Made by a program: the position numbers and the translations under genes
NCBI GenBank assembly: GCA_035487295.1
Contig: DATHMH010000010.1
Location: 62,001-126,000 of the forward strand
Direction of reading: 5' to 3'
Length of the DNA: 64,000 nt
Origin: QIAW01 sp035487295
GTDB taxonomy: Bacteria; Acidobacteriota; Terriglobia; Terriglobales; Acidobacteriaceae
Notes under the pieces: model-generated
What the model saw: the letters and a program-made list of their open reading frames with translations, nothing else
What the model was told of the DNA's origin: nothing
Databases searched by the model: none
Shown here: piece after piece, positions 53,099-61,567 of the stretch
How the letters are laid out: every line of letters starts with the position of its first letter
Position numbering within the stretch: position 1 is the stretch's first letter

Positions 53099-54127
53099 TC
53101 AAGGTACCAACACGACTTTGCCGAACTGGTGGCTGCTTTCCAAATATCCATGGGCGGCGCGGGCTTCTTTCAGCGGAAACGTGCGGTCGAGCACTGGCTT
53201 CAGTTTTCCGCTGAAGATGTGGCGCAGCACTTCGTGCAGCTCGCCCATGGTTCCCATATAGGAACCCAGGAAAGAAAGCTGGCGGGCAAAGAGAAAACGG
53301 ATATCGAATTTTGCTTCGACTCCGGTAGTGGCGCCGCAGGTAACCAGCTTGCCTCCCGGCTTCATAGATTTCATGCTCTCCATCCAGGTGGCTGATCCTA
53401 CGTGCTCGAAAACAATATCCACTCCGGCGCGGCCGGTAATCTTTTTTACTTCTTCTGAAATGCTCTGCTTGTAATGATTGACACCGAAGTCTGCCCCCAG
53501 TTGGAAGCCTTTGGCCAGCTTCTGTTCATCTCCCGCTGTGGTAATTACGGTGGCGTTGAAGAGCTTGGCAATCTGGATGGCGGCGCTGCCTACCCCCGAA
53601 CTTGCCGCCAGTACCAGAACGGTATCGCCGGGCTTGATGGCACACCGGCCCACTAGCATGTGCCATGCGGTGGTAAAAACCAGGGGGACGCTGGCGACCT
53701 GCTCGAAGGTAAGCTGTGCGCTCTCGGGAATCGGAACCACGCTGATGCGCGGCACGGCAATGTATTCGCAGTTACCGCCGTCATTGGCATAACCCAGCAC
53801 GCTGAAGTCAGGGCAAAAATTCTGGCGTCCGCTGACGCATTCGACGCAGTGGCAGCAGAAGGTCATAGGCGCCAGCAAGACTCGCTCGCCAACCTTCAGA
53901 TCGGTCACGTATTCGCCCAACTCGGCGACCTCGCCGGCAATATCGCTGCCATTGATGTGCGGGAGCTTGATGCCGGGCAGCCCTTTCCGGATAAAGAGAT
54001 CAAGATGGTTGAGGGCGCAGGCCTTCACCCGAATCAGCACGTGATCTTTGCGAAGCTGCGGGTCAGGGATGTCCTCGTATTGCAGGACCTCGGGTCCGCC
54101 AAATTGATGGAAGCGGATAGCTTTCAT
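53099..54127 (-). CDS. Zinc-type alcohol dehydrogenase/quinone oxidoreductase (MDR)
   Basis: 342 residues from ATG at 54127 (AGGAGC close upstream); an in-frame upstream start is rejected. GroES-like domain (KAIRFHQFGGPEVLQYEDIP), structural-zinc cysteines CCHCVECVSGRQNFC, and NADP-binding Rossmann (LVLAASSGVGSAAIQIAKLF). The combination is typical of zinc-bearing MDR oxidoreductases acting on alcohols, aldehydes or quinones with NADPH. Substrate unknown. Confidence 0.85.
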   Translation of the reverse strand: MKAIRFHQFGGPEVLQYEDIPDPQLRKDHVLIRVKACALNHLDLFIRKGLPGIKLPHINGSDIAGEVAELGEYVTDLKVGERVLLAPMTFCCHCVECVSGRQNFCPDFSVLGYANDGGNCEYIAVPRISVVPIPESAQLTFEQVASVPLVFTTAWHMLVGRCAIKPGDTVLVLAASSGVGSAAIQIAKLFNATVITTAGDEQKLAKGFQLGADFGVNHYKQSISEEVKKITGRAGVDIVFEHVGSATWMESMKSMKPGGKLVTCGATTGVEAKFDIRFLFARQLSFLGSYMGTMGELHEVLRHIFSGKLKPVLDRTFPLKEARAAHGYLESSHQFGKVVLVP

Positions 54128-54166
54128 CTTGCTCCTAAGAGAAAACGACATTATAGAGCAGGCGGA

Positions 54167-54250
54167 TAGCAATCAGCATTCAGCAATCAGCACTCAGCCC
54201 CTGAAGGCCAATTAAGGGAACAGCATTGGAGACGTAGCAAGCTACGTCTC
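54167..54250. repeat. CAGCA array and a perfect hairpin
   Basis: CAGCATT/CAGCAAT/CAGCACT units at 54172-54199, then a 10-bp perfect stem GAGACGTAGC-AA-GCTACGTCTC (54229-54250), an element of a type seen in many soil genomes. Lies between divergent genes. Confidence 0.7.
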
Positions 54251-54328
54251 TACGAATACGCGTCGCAGGTGGTTTCATTGGATGAGGCATGCTTTCGGTG
54301 CTTCCCTTTTCGGCGATACAATGAGAGC

Positions 54329-55150
54329 GTGACCGATATTTACGAAGAAATCGTCAAGCTTCGGCGCGAGGGGCGCAAAGCCGCGCTGGCCACCATCATC
54401 AACGTGCGCGGCTCGATTCCCTCTTTCCAGTCGGCCAAGATGCTGGTGCGGGATGACGGTTCCATCATGGGCACGGTCGGAGGCGGTTGCGTTGAAGCTG
54501 AGGTCTGGCAGGCGGCGCGCGAGGTCATCGAGAAAGAGCGGCCGACCACGCTGACGTTCAATCTGAATCACGATCCCAAATACGATACCGGCCTGGTATG
54601 CGGAGGCACGCTGGAGATTTATGTAGAGCCGGTGCTGCCGGTGGCGCTGCTCTATCTGTTTGGCGCCGGACATGTGGCAGTAAATGTTTACAAGATCGCC
54701 CTGCAGGCTGGATTTGACGTAATCGTGGCTGACGACCGCGAGTCTTATGCCAACCGCGAGCGCTTTCCTGAAGCCCGTGAAGTTCACGCACAGGACTTCG
54801 AAAAAGTCTGCGCCGAGCTTACCCCCAACGAGGGCGACTTCATGGTCATCGCCACGCGCGGGCACCGTGACGACATGCGCGTGCTGCGCTGGGCGGTGGA
54901 GACGCCGGTTCGCTACCTGGGGATGATCGGCTCACAGCGCAAGTGGATTGCAATTTTCGATGAGCTGGAGCGCGAGGGCATAACCCGCGAAAAGCTTGAT
55001 CGGGTGCACTCTCCCATAGGCCTGGATATCGGCGCCATCACCCCGGAAGAGATTGCTGTGGCCATCGTGGCCGAGATGATTGCGGTACGCCGGCATGCGG
55101 AAGCGGGGGTTAAGCGCAAACGTGTTGAGCGCAAGGTGATTGGAACATAG
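54329..55150 (+). CDS. xdhC: XdhC/CoxI-family protein
   Basis: 273 residues from GTG at 54329; an upstream start would add residues unlike the family. N-terminal XdhC_CoxI domain (ALATIINVRGSIPSFQSAKM, GTVGGGCVEAEV) and a C-terminal Rossmann domain (YLFGAGHVAVNVYKIALQAG, VRYLGMIGSQRK). XdhC proteins deliver and sulfurate molybdenum cofactor for xanthine-dehydrogenase-type hydroxylases. The MocA-like transferase follows, but no hydroxylase gene is in the window. Confidence 0.85.
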   Translation: MTDIYEEIVKLRREGRKAALATIINVRGSIPSFQSAKMLVRDDGSIMGTVGGGCVEAEVWQAAREVIEKERPTTLTFNLNHDPKYDTGLVCGGTLEIYVEPVLPVALLYLFGAGHVAVNVYKIALQAGFDVIVADDRESYANRERFPEAREVHAQDFEKVCAELTPNEGDFMVIATRGHRDDMRVLRWAVETPVRYLGMIGSQRKWIAIFDELEREGITREKLDRVHSPIGLDIGAITPEEIAVAIVAEMIAVRRHAEAGVKRKRVERKVIGT

Positions 55151-55195
55151 CTCCCAGGCTCTCAGCTCCAAGCTCCAAGGCAAAACAACTGCTTA

Positions 55196-55262
55196 CCGCG
55201 GATTTCGCAGATCACGCGGATGGGGCAAGATGCCTACATGACAGCCGGCGGGACGCCGGCGC
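55196..55262. repeat. GCGGAT words and a GC-rich hairpin
   Basis: Two spaced GCGGAT units (55198-55220), then GCCGGCG-GGA-CGCCGGC (55244-55260). Preceded by a CTCAGCTCCAAGCTCCAAGG array at about 55158-55180. Confidence 0.6.
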
Positions 55263-55299
55263 TACTCAGCGGGCACCTGGTCTGATAATCTTCTAAATC

Positions 55300-55902
55300 A
55301 TGGCACGCTCACCGAATTTTGCCGGCCTTATACTGGCGGCGGGGGATTCCGCGCGCATGGGCCGCGACAAGGCGCTTCTGCCCTGGCAGGGTAAGACCTT
55401 TCTGGGAGCGGCCATAGATTCGCTGGCTCCTTATACGGAGTTGGTCATCGTTGTGGGCGGCCGAAACTCCGAGTCGCTGAAGTCCATTGTTTATGCCGCG
55501 GGAGCCTACCTGGTGGTGAATCCCTACCCGGAAAAGGGCCAGTTCAGTTCACTGCAGATCGGCTTGAATGAGGTGCTGAATCACGGCCGCGATGCCGCCA
55601 TCATAACTTTGGTGGACCGGCCCCCGGCGCAGCCGCAAACTGTGGAGGCCCTGCGCGATAGATTCCTGGAGGTTTGCCAGCCGTCGCGGTGGGCCGTGGT
55701 GCCGGAATTTAACGGGAATCACGGACATCCCATCGTTATTGGCCGCGAGATGATCGAAGCATTCCTGAAGGCCCCCGCCAGCACGACCGCGCGTGAGGTA
55801 ATGCATTCACTGCAGCCGATGATTGACTATTTTCCCGTAAATGACGCGGCCGTGACCGCCAATATCAATACCCCTGAGGAATATGAACAATTCAAGCACT
55901 AA
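55300..55902 (+). CDS. mocA: MocA-like nucleotidyltransferase
   Basis: 200 residues. The LILAAGDSARMGRDKALLP motif is the MobA/MocA nucleotide-binding signature; LVDRPPAQPQTVEAL and GHPIVIGREM follow as in the family. MocA adds CMP to molybdopterin cofactor for xanthine-dehydrogenase-type enzymes, and adjacency to xdhC supports that over MobA. Overlaps the HAD gene by 20 bp, so translation is likely coupled. Confidence 0.85.
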   Translation: MARSPNFAGLILAAGDSARMGRDKALLPWQGKTFLGAAIDSLAPYTELVIVVGGRNSESLKSIVYAAGAYLVVNPYPEKGQFSSLQIGLNEVLNHGRDAAIITLVDRPPAQPQTVEALRDRFLEVCQPSRWAVVPEFNGNHGHPIVIGREMIEAFLKAPASTTAREVMHSLQPMIDYFPVNDAAVTANINTPEEYEQFKH

Positions 55903-56608
55903 GAGCGCGCCTATCGTTTCCCTTCCTGAAAAAGCGGCACGGTTTGTAGATTCTGTTGTGGCCCTGCGCCCGGCGGTCGCCGTCTTTGACTGCGACGACA
56001 CGCTATGGAGGGGCGATTCAGGAAAAGGCTTCATGGATTGGGAGATTGAAAACAAACTCATCTCCGATGAGGTGGCTTCGTGGGGACGCGCCCGCTACGC
56101 CGAATATGTAGAGGGCAAAGTGGACGAGGAAGCGATGTGCGGCGAGATGGTGGCCTGGCATAAGGGGCTGAAGGTGAGCGAACTGGAAGATGCCGGCGAG
56201 CGCTACGTTGTGGAAAGAATTTCGAAACGAGTTTTCCCCGAAATGCAGGAAGTGGTGGCACGGCTGCTCAGCCAGGGCTGTGACATCTGGGCAGTTTCTT
56301 CAACCAATGAGTGGGTGATCCGCGCCGGGGTAAAGCGCTATGGCATCCGCGCCGATCATGTGCTGGCAGTGAGCCTCGAGAGTCAAAATGGAATTGCAAC
56401 CGGCAAGCTGATTCGCGTGCCGACCGGCGAAGGCAAAGCGGTCGCCGTGCGTGAGTTCATCGGCGAGAAGGTGGACATGGTCTTCGGCAACTCCATTCAT
56501 GATGCCGCCATGCTGGAGCTGGCTCGAAAGCCGTATGCCATTAATCCCAATCCCGATTTGCGGCAGATCGCGCAGCAGCGCGGATGGACGATTTACGAGC
56601 CGGATTGA
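55883..56608 (+). CDS. HAD-family phosphatase (SerB-like)
   Basis: 241 residues. Motif I FDCDDTLW (nucleophile first Asp), motif II VSSTNEWVIRAG, and motif III/IV VFGNSIHDAAML define a HAD-IB phosphatase related to phosphoserine phosphatase; the helical cap lies at residues 60-130. Substrate unknown; the overlap with mocA suggests shared expression. A CAGCA array starts 4 nt after the stop. Confidence 0.83.
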   Translation: MNNSSTKSAPIVSLPEKAARFVDSVVALRPAVAVFDCDDTLWRGDSGKGFMDWEIENKLISDEVASWGRARYAEYVEGKVDEEAMCGEMVAWHKGLKVSELEDAGERYVVERISKRVFPEMQEVVARLLSQGCDIWAVSSTNEWVIRAGVKRYGIRADHVLAVSLESQNGIATGKLIRVPTGEGKAVAVREFIGEKVDMVFGNSIHDAAMLELARKPYAINPNPDLRQIAQQRGWTIYEPD

Positions 56609-56611
56609 GGA

Positions 56612-56645
56612 GCACTCAGCATTCGGCAGTCAGTATTCGGCCCCT
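56612..56645. repeat. CAGCA-type array after the HAD gene
   Basis: CACTCAGCATTCGGCAGTCA and GTATTCGGCCCCTACG; starts 4 nt after the stop at 56608. Confidence 0.7.
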
Positions 56646-56671
56646 ACGCCGTATTCAATGATTTCCAGCGT

Positions 56672-56947
56672 TCATTCCCCTGGCAGTTCAACAGCAATAC
56701 TAGGGCGTTGCCGCACGCAGCATATATCCTGGCTGCCGCATTTATGATTTTCAAACATGCGCCGGATGCGGCGGGGCACCTCGACGCCGTAAACGTCCAT
56801 GGAATGACGTTCCGATTCGCTGAGTTCGAAGTAGAGTTTGCACACCGAGCACTGCCATCCCATGATGTACTTTTCCAGCAGATGATGTGGTTTCAGGTTT
56901 CGCGTGTTTTGTTGCTGAACATTGGAATCTACGAAGCGGCTTTCCAT
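56672..56947 (-). CDS. Small cysteine-rich protein
   Basis: 91 residues from ATG at 56947 (CGGAGA upstream); a longer frame is open but lacks a site. CSVCKLYFELSESERHSMD in the middle and CGSQDICCVRQRP near the end give five cysteines and possible zinc or Fe-S binding. No family recognised. Confidence 0.55.
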   Translation of the reverse strand: MESRFVDSNVQQQNTRNLKPHHLLEKYIMGWQCSVCKLYFELSESERHSMDVYGVEVPRRIRRMFENHKCGSQDICCVRQRPSIAVELPGE

Positions 56948-57102
56948 AAGAGTTCTCCGGGGAGGGCCTTTTGGACCCACCCAATATAATGCCGAGCCGC
57001 TACGATGCACCAACCTCTTTGGTACAGATCCCATTCTGGCAATGGGCATGACCCGGCAGGAAAGTGGACTAGCACTGTCGTACCGTCCCACAAATCACAA
57101 TG

Positions 57103-57462
57103 CTAGCTTTTGATGCCCGTAAGCGCTGCACGAAGCGTGTCAACCGCCAGGGTGGCGGCGTGGCTCGATTCAGGATTCAATCCGCCAAGTCCAGCCGAGA
57201 GGTCTTCTTTGCTGATTTCTTTTGCGTAAACGATGGTCTGGTTCGTGATCATCTCGGTCAGCAGCGAACCACAGGCGATGGAGGCGACGCATCCTTTAGC
57301 CCGGAAACGGGCTTCAGTAATGTTGCCATGATTGATGATCAGCGTGAGGCGCAGCACATCACCACAGACTGGATTTTCCAGTTGCGCGGAAGCGGTGGGT
57401 GAAGGCAGATCGCCGGCATTACGGGGATGTTCGAAGTGATCAAGGAGTTGGGGCGGATACAT
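57103..57462 (-). CDS. IscU/NifU-like scaffold lacking the third cysteine
   Basis: 119 residues. Aligns with IscU: NPVCGD (first Cys plus Asp) and KGCVASIACGSLLTEM (second Cys, with an extra one) are present, but where IscU has HCS the protein reads SSHAATLAVD, so the third cluster ligand is Ala. Fe-S scaffolds normally assemble 2Fe-2S clusters with three Cys. No IscS/SufS is adjacent. Either a modified scaffold or a different metal-handling role. Confidence 0.8.
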   Translation of the reverse strand: MYPPQLLDHFEHPRNAGDLPSPTASAQLENPVCGDVLRLTLIINHGNITEARFRAKGCVASIACGSLLTEMITNQTIVYAKEISKEDLSAGLGGLNPESSHAATLAVDTLRAALTGIKS

Positions 57463-57514
57463 AGGTGCTAAGCTTTATCTCAGGGGCTAAACTGGTCGCT
57501 CCCGCAATACTTGT

Positions 57515-58348
57515 ATGCATTCTAATTACATTCCGCGGCGGGTGGTATCGCTGCAACCCAGCGCCACAGTCACGCTGCAGCGGATCGGCTTGCTCGACCG
57601 GGTTGTGGCTTGCACGAAATGGTGCGCCGATGCGTGTCCGCAAGTCGCCGAGCAGGCGCATACCATCGTTGCCGATTCGTGGACGGCAAAATCGGCCGAG
57701 ATTCTGGCCGCACGTCCTGACCTGGTAATTGCCTCAGTCCCTTATCAGGCCGAAGCGGTGGGCGAGATCCTGAAAGCGGGCATCATGTTCCTGGGATTGG
57801 CGCCGCACTCGCTTCACGATATCTACACCGACATCGCCGCCATTGCTCGCATCATGGGAGAGGAAGAACGCGGAGAAAAGGTCATCGATGAGATGCAAGC
57901 GGAGATTGAGCGGGTCAGGCGCACAGCCGGGGATGGCTGTGATACGCCAGTCCCGCGACCCATTGTGTTCTGCGAGGAGTGGGGCAAGCCCATCATCCAT
58001 TCACAACCCTGGGTAGCGGAGCTGGTGGAAGCAGCGGGCGGCAAATTCCTCGGTAAGGCGGGAAGCAAGACCGATGCGCAGTCCGTCAGCGCGGGCCATC
58101 CAGATGTCATGGTCATGGCCTGGTGCGGCGCTGGAGACCGTGTACCCTTGGAAAAAATTGTCGAACAGCGCGGTTGGCAGGGGTTGCCGGCTGTGCGTGA
58201 GCGGCGCGTCTTCTGCATACCTGATGAGTTTCTCAACACGCCGGCTCCCACACTGCTCGAAGGACTGCACGCGCTGGCGGCAATTGTTCATCCCGAACTC
58301 TTCCCTGCTCACCCCAGGGTAAAGCAGATTGAGGGATTGAGGGATTGA
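57515..58348 (+). CDS. BtuF-like binding protein without signal peptide
   Basis: 277 residues. Periplasmic-binding-protein class III fold of the BtuF/FhuD kind: RRVVSLQPSATVTLQRIGLL at the start, ARPDLVIASVPYQAEAV, and VFCIPDEFLNTPAPTLLEGL at the end. Unlike true BtuF there is no N-terminal signal, so it is predicted to be cytoplasmic; several such 'cobalamin-binding' orphans exist. Ligand unknown. Its last codons lie in a repeat array. Confidence 0.78.
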   Translation: MHSNYIPRRVVSLQPSATVTLQRIGLLDRVVACTKWCADACPQVAEQAHTIVADSWTAKSAEILAARPDLVIASVPYQAEAVGEILKAGIMFLGLAPHSLHDIYTDIAAIARIMGEEERGEKVIDEMQAEIERVRRTAGDGCDTPVPRPIVFCEEWGKPIIHSQPWVAELVEAAGGKFLGKAGSKTDAQSVSAGHPDVMVMAWCGAGDRVPLEKIVEQRGWQGLPAVRERRVFCIPDEFLNTPAPTLLEGLHALAAIVHPELFPAHPRVKQIEGLRD

Positions 58349-58530
58349 ATCATTGAGTCATTGAGTCATCGGGTCATTGAGTCATTGAGTAACTGCGTAA
58401 TTGTGTAACGGGTAATTTGAAATAGCGGTTGCTGTTCTTAAATTATGCAATTACCAATTACACAATTGCCCAATTCTTAAATGACTCAATGGCCCGATGA
58501 CTCAATGATTCAATGACCCAATGACTCAAT
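58328..58530. repeat. Inverted TCATTG/GTAATT arrays, copy b
   Basis: Left arm of TCATTGAG units, then GTAATTG units; the right arm is the inverse (CAATTAC, then CAATGACC/CTCAATGA units). About 200 bp filling most of the spacer between the BtuF-like and mutT genes, and overlapping the BtuF-like stop codon. Confidence 0.9.
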
Positions 58531-58596
58531 CGCCCCCTGTTACACTCACAATATGCATCTCGCAAGCCTATGGGCGCGCCTGGCGGAGACCGCACA

Positions 58597-59019
58597 ATGA
58601 AAGAGGTAGTGGCGGCGCTGATTGTGGAAGGTGGAGCTGCGAGCGAGGCAGGCAGGGCCAGGCTGCTGATTTGCCAACGTACAAAACACCAGTCCCTGCC
58701 GCTGAAGTGGGAGTTCCCAGGAGGCAAGATCGAACCCGGAGAGCAGCCACCAGAAGCCCTGCGCCGCGAACTGGACGAAGAGCTGGGAATACAGGCAAAA
58801 ATCGAGCAGGAAGTTGCCCGCATCCGGCATACGTACCAGAACGGGAACGTAGTTGATCTACGCTTTTACCGGGTGCGCGAATATGAAGGTTCGCTGGTCA
58901 ACCGGATTTTCCGCGATATTCGCTGGGTAGAACTCAAGGAGTTGCCAAGCTACGATTTTCTCGACGCCGATGTGGAGCTGGTGGAAGACCTGGCGAGTGG
59001 GAAGCTGGTGCTGGATTAA
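58597..59019 (+). CDS. mutT: NUDIX hydrolase, MutT-like 8-oxo-dGTP diphosphatase
   Basis: 140 residues from ATG 58597 with GGAG upstream; an in-frame ATG at 58570 is an alternative. The Nudix box GGKIEPGEQPPEALRRELDE followed by ELGI is complete, and WEFPGG and VDLRFYRV fit MutT. Removes oxidised dGTP to prevent A:T to C:G mutation. Single-domain; cytoplasmic. Confidence 0.87.
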   Translation: MKEVVAALIVEGGAASEAGRARLLICQRTKHQSLPLKWEFPGGKIEPGEQPPEALRRELDEELGIQAKIEQEVARIRHTYQNGNVVDLRFYRVREYEGSLVNRIFRDIRWVELKELPSYDFLDADVELVEDLASGKLVLD

Positions 59020-59210
59020 TTCATTGAATCATCGGCTCATTGAATCATTGGGTAACTGTGTAATTGTGTAATCGGGTAATTTGAAGTCTCTGATGGCAAC
59101 CATTGTTCTTAAATTACGCAATTATCTGTTCTTAAATTACGCAATTACCCGATTACGCAATTACCCAATTGTTAAATGACTCAATGACTCAATGACCCGA
59201 TGACTCAATT
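59019..59210. repeat. Inverted TCATTG/GTAATT arrays, copy c
   Basis: Starts at the mutT stop and runs almost to the stop of the convergent gene at 59214. Left arm TCATTGAA/TCATCGGC, GTAATTGTGTAATCGGG; right arm is the inverse, with one inner segment (TGTTCTTAAATTACGCAATT) written twice. Confidence 0.9.
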
Positions 59211-59213
59211 CCG

Positions 59214-60464
59214 CTATTTCTTAACGTTTCGCAGAATATTAATCACAACGTCGGCGGTGATGATGCCGATAAGCTCTCCGTTGTCATCCACCACAGGCAG
59301 GCTGTGCAGGTTGTATTTATCGAACAGTTCGGCGACCTCGTCTTCGCTGGTCTCCAAATGGCACGAGATCACCTCAGGCGCGGCAATTTCTTTCAGCGGG
59401 GTGGTTGGCTTGGCCATGGCGATATTGACCAGTGGCACGGCGCCTGTCAGCTTGTTCTGCTCATCTACCAGATAAAACGAACTCAGGGTTTCCCTGCTGC
59501 CTTCGAAGGTATAAAGCGCCTGGATGGCGTCGGCAACCGTGGCCCGAGGGGCAAACGAGAGGAAGCTGGTGGTCATGCGCCCGGCAGCGGTGTGCTCGGC
59601 ATGTTCCAGCAGCTCTTCGACGGTTTCTCGCTCTTCCGGTCCCATTTCCTCCAGAATTTCTTCCGAGGTTTCATGCGGCAGATCGGCAAGCAGGTCGGCG
59701 GCAGCGCTGGGGTCCATCTCTTCGACAATGTCAGCGGCGCGGTCGTAATCCAGCGACTCCAGGATCGAAGCTTGCAGCTTCGGATCGACTTCTTCCAGGG
59801 CCCCGGCCGCCACTTCTTCGTTGAGAGTTTCAAAAACAGCCTCGCGCTCGGCCGGAGCCAGATCTTCCAGAATGTCGGCAATGTCGGCTGGATGGAGCTT
59901 GGAGAGCCGCGAGTGCTCGATGCGCAGCTTGACCCGGCGGGCCGGGTCGGTCTCGATGAGGTCCACGAACTCCCATGGGATGATGCGGGGTGGAACCTTT
60001 TCCAGCAAAGAACGCAATGCCGTCCAGGGCAATCCTTTAAGCAGACGGCGCACAGCGCCGCGGGCTCCGACGTCGACTCCGGTGATTTTCAGGGCTATGT
60101 GATGGTTGACGGAGACCGGCTCCAATTCAACATCGTTGACGCGCACGACCTTGCGTCCGTGGACATCAATGATCTGCTGGTCGAGCAGGTCGCGCTCCAG
60201 AAGAAAATATCCCTCTGCGCCGTTCCCGGAAAATGCCTGCCAGCCACTGGAGGCCAGTGAAGAACGCACGGCGCGGCCTTCGAGGGCCTGCAGGGCGTCA
60301 CGCAGCAGCAGGCGGTCTCCGTTGCTGGTGCGCACAACCACGCCCGCAATGCGGGTTCGGTCTTCCTGGGGAGCGATGGCCAGCTCGCGCACACGTCCGG
60401 CAACCGCGCCCGAAGGGTCTACCACGGGCGCGCCCAGCAGTTCAGTGAGCGCAACATTGGCCAT
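59214..60464 (-). CDS. PRC-barrel, MgtE_N and CBS-domain protein
   Basis: 416 residues. PRC-barrel-like beta domain at residues 8-75 and a second similar one about 85-135; an MgtE N-terminal superhelical domain (about 180-290, LHPADIADILEDLAPAEREA repeated as L..LP/E.. units); two CBS domains at 295-410 (SFLSFAPRATVADAIQALYT, LHSLPVVDDNGELIGI). The MgtE transmembrane part is missing. Such soluble proteins are usually found with Nramp/MntH transporters and may gate them by Mg or nucleotide binding; no transporter is here. Confidence 0.85.
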   Translation of the reverse strand: MANVALTELLGAPVVDPSGAVAGRVRELAIAPQEDRTRIAGVVVRTSNGDRLLLRDALQALEGRAVRSSLASSGWQAFSGNGAEGYFLLERDLLDQQIIDVHGRKVVRVNDVELEPVSVNHHIALKITGVDVGARGAVRRLLKGLPWTALRSLLEKVPPRIIPWEFVDLIETDPARRVKLRIEHSRLSKLHPADIADILEDLAPAEREAVFETLNEEVAAGALEEVDPKLQASILESLDYDRAADIVEEMDPSAAADLLADLPHETSEEILEEMGPEERETVEELLEHAEHTAAGRMTTSFLSFAPRATVADAIQALYTFEGSRETLSSFYLVDEQNKLTGAVPLVNIAMAKPTTPLKEIAAPEVISCHLETSEDEVAELFDKYNLHSLPVVDDNGELIGIITADVVINILRNVKK

Positions 60465-60589
60465 AATTTGAGGATACCCTTGGTTCGAGACTACGGGGAG
60501 CTATTCCAGAATACCGTGGAGCAATATAAACAGACCAGCTATTTTCTATGAAGAAGGTGGGTACTTTAGTAATGGAATTGATTCGGGTG

Positions 60590-60752
60590 ATTGAGCCATT
60601 GAGTCATCGGGTCATTGAATCATTGGTAATTGTGTAATCGGGTAATTTGCAATGTTTGGCCGTTGTTATTGTTCTTAAAAATTGCACAATTACCCTATTA
60701 CGCACTTACCCAATTGCAAGTGACTCAATGACCCAATGACCCAATAATTCAA
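60590..60752. repeat. Inverted TCATTG/GTAATT arrays, copy d
   Basis: TCATCGGG/TCATTGAA and GTAATTGTGTAATCGGG on the left, with the inverse on the right. The right arm supplies the TGA stop codon region of the minus-strand gene ending at 60749. Confidence 0.9.
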
Positions 60753-61411
60753 TCTTTTTTCTCCACCACCAGCTCTCCATTTTCGATGCGGATGCTTTGC
60801 ACGAAATCCGGCAGTTTGAGCTTCTCGCGGTTTTCGGGCTCAGCAAGTTTTTTCTGAAGAGCATCGTTTACCAGTGAAATCGGGATGGTAAGGTCGCCTA
60901 CTTTAAAATTGGTGGGCTCGAAGGTTGCGTAGCCATCATTACTGCCTAGACGGCCAGAGATGGTGATGTAAACGTCCTTGCCATGAACGTTCACGATGGC
61001 TTGCCCGGTAAATTCGTTGCCATGAAAATCAACATCCACATTACGAATGGGGGCATCGTCGGCGACCTGGGAATCGGGAGCAAGCTCCGGGGACTTTGGC
61101 TGACCGGCGCCATTCGAAGCAGCAACGGGAACTGGCCCGGCAATCTGCCGGTTGATGCCGGCGGTTATCTCGTCAGAGGTGAAATGCGCCTTTGCGCCTT
61201 CGCTGCCAGGCGGGGAAAGGACCAATTGATCCCACTTCTGTTCGTAAGATTGGGCCTGCTGTTTGGCGTCTTCTCTGGACATGGGGAGCGATGGGCGAGG
61301 AGGCTTCCCCAGCATCATAAAAATCACCACGAAAGCCACTACCAGCACCACCCAGCGAAAAATCTTGTAAAAACTCACGAAAAAGTTGGGTTTGCCGGCC
61401 ATGAGGTGCAT
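60749..61411 (-). CDS. Membrane-anchored hypothetical protein
   Basis: 220 residues. One N-terminal helix (FRWVVLVVAFVVIFMML, about residues 18-35), then a Pro-rich and coiled segment and a beta-rich C-terminal domain (RNVDVDFHGNEFTGQAIVNV, DVYITISGRLGSNDGYATF). The layout of a signal-anchored periplasmic domain resembles LmeA/DUF-type lipid-binding proteins, but I cannot place it in a family. Its stop codon lies in a repeat array. Confidence 0.6.
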   Translation of the reverse strand: MHLMAGKPNFFVSFYKIFRWVVLVVAFVVIFMMLGKPPRPSLPMSREDAKQQAQSYEQKWDQLVLSPPGSEGAKAHFTSDEITAGINRQIAGPVPVAASNGAGQPKSPELAPDSQVADDAPIRNVDVDFHGNEFTGQAIVNVHGKDVYITISGRLGSNDGYATFEPTNFKVGDLTIPISLVNDALQKKLAEPENREKLKLPDFVQSIRIENGELVVEKKD

Positions 61412-61567
61412 TCTAATGCAAGTTTTTGAGGGGGAATACTTTAAAATAGATACTCAGCGTTGACATTTGCTAGTTCGACAGGCAAACTGTCGCCTTCCGC
61501 TGCTTTGCAGGATGTAACAGGTTCTAACGGGTTCTAGAGTCATACAGATTGCCGGTCCAACTTAAGG

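Noticed and set aside
59304..60260. 318-codon plus-strand frame
   Set aside because: Antisense to the PRC/MgtE_N/CBS gene, whose domains are recognisable.
58328..60752. CRISPR array
   Set aside because: Units are 8-9 bp, degenerate and inverted, with no spacers of constant length and no cas genes.
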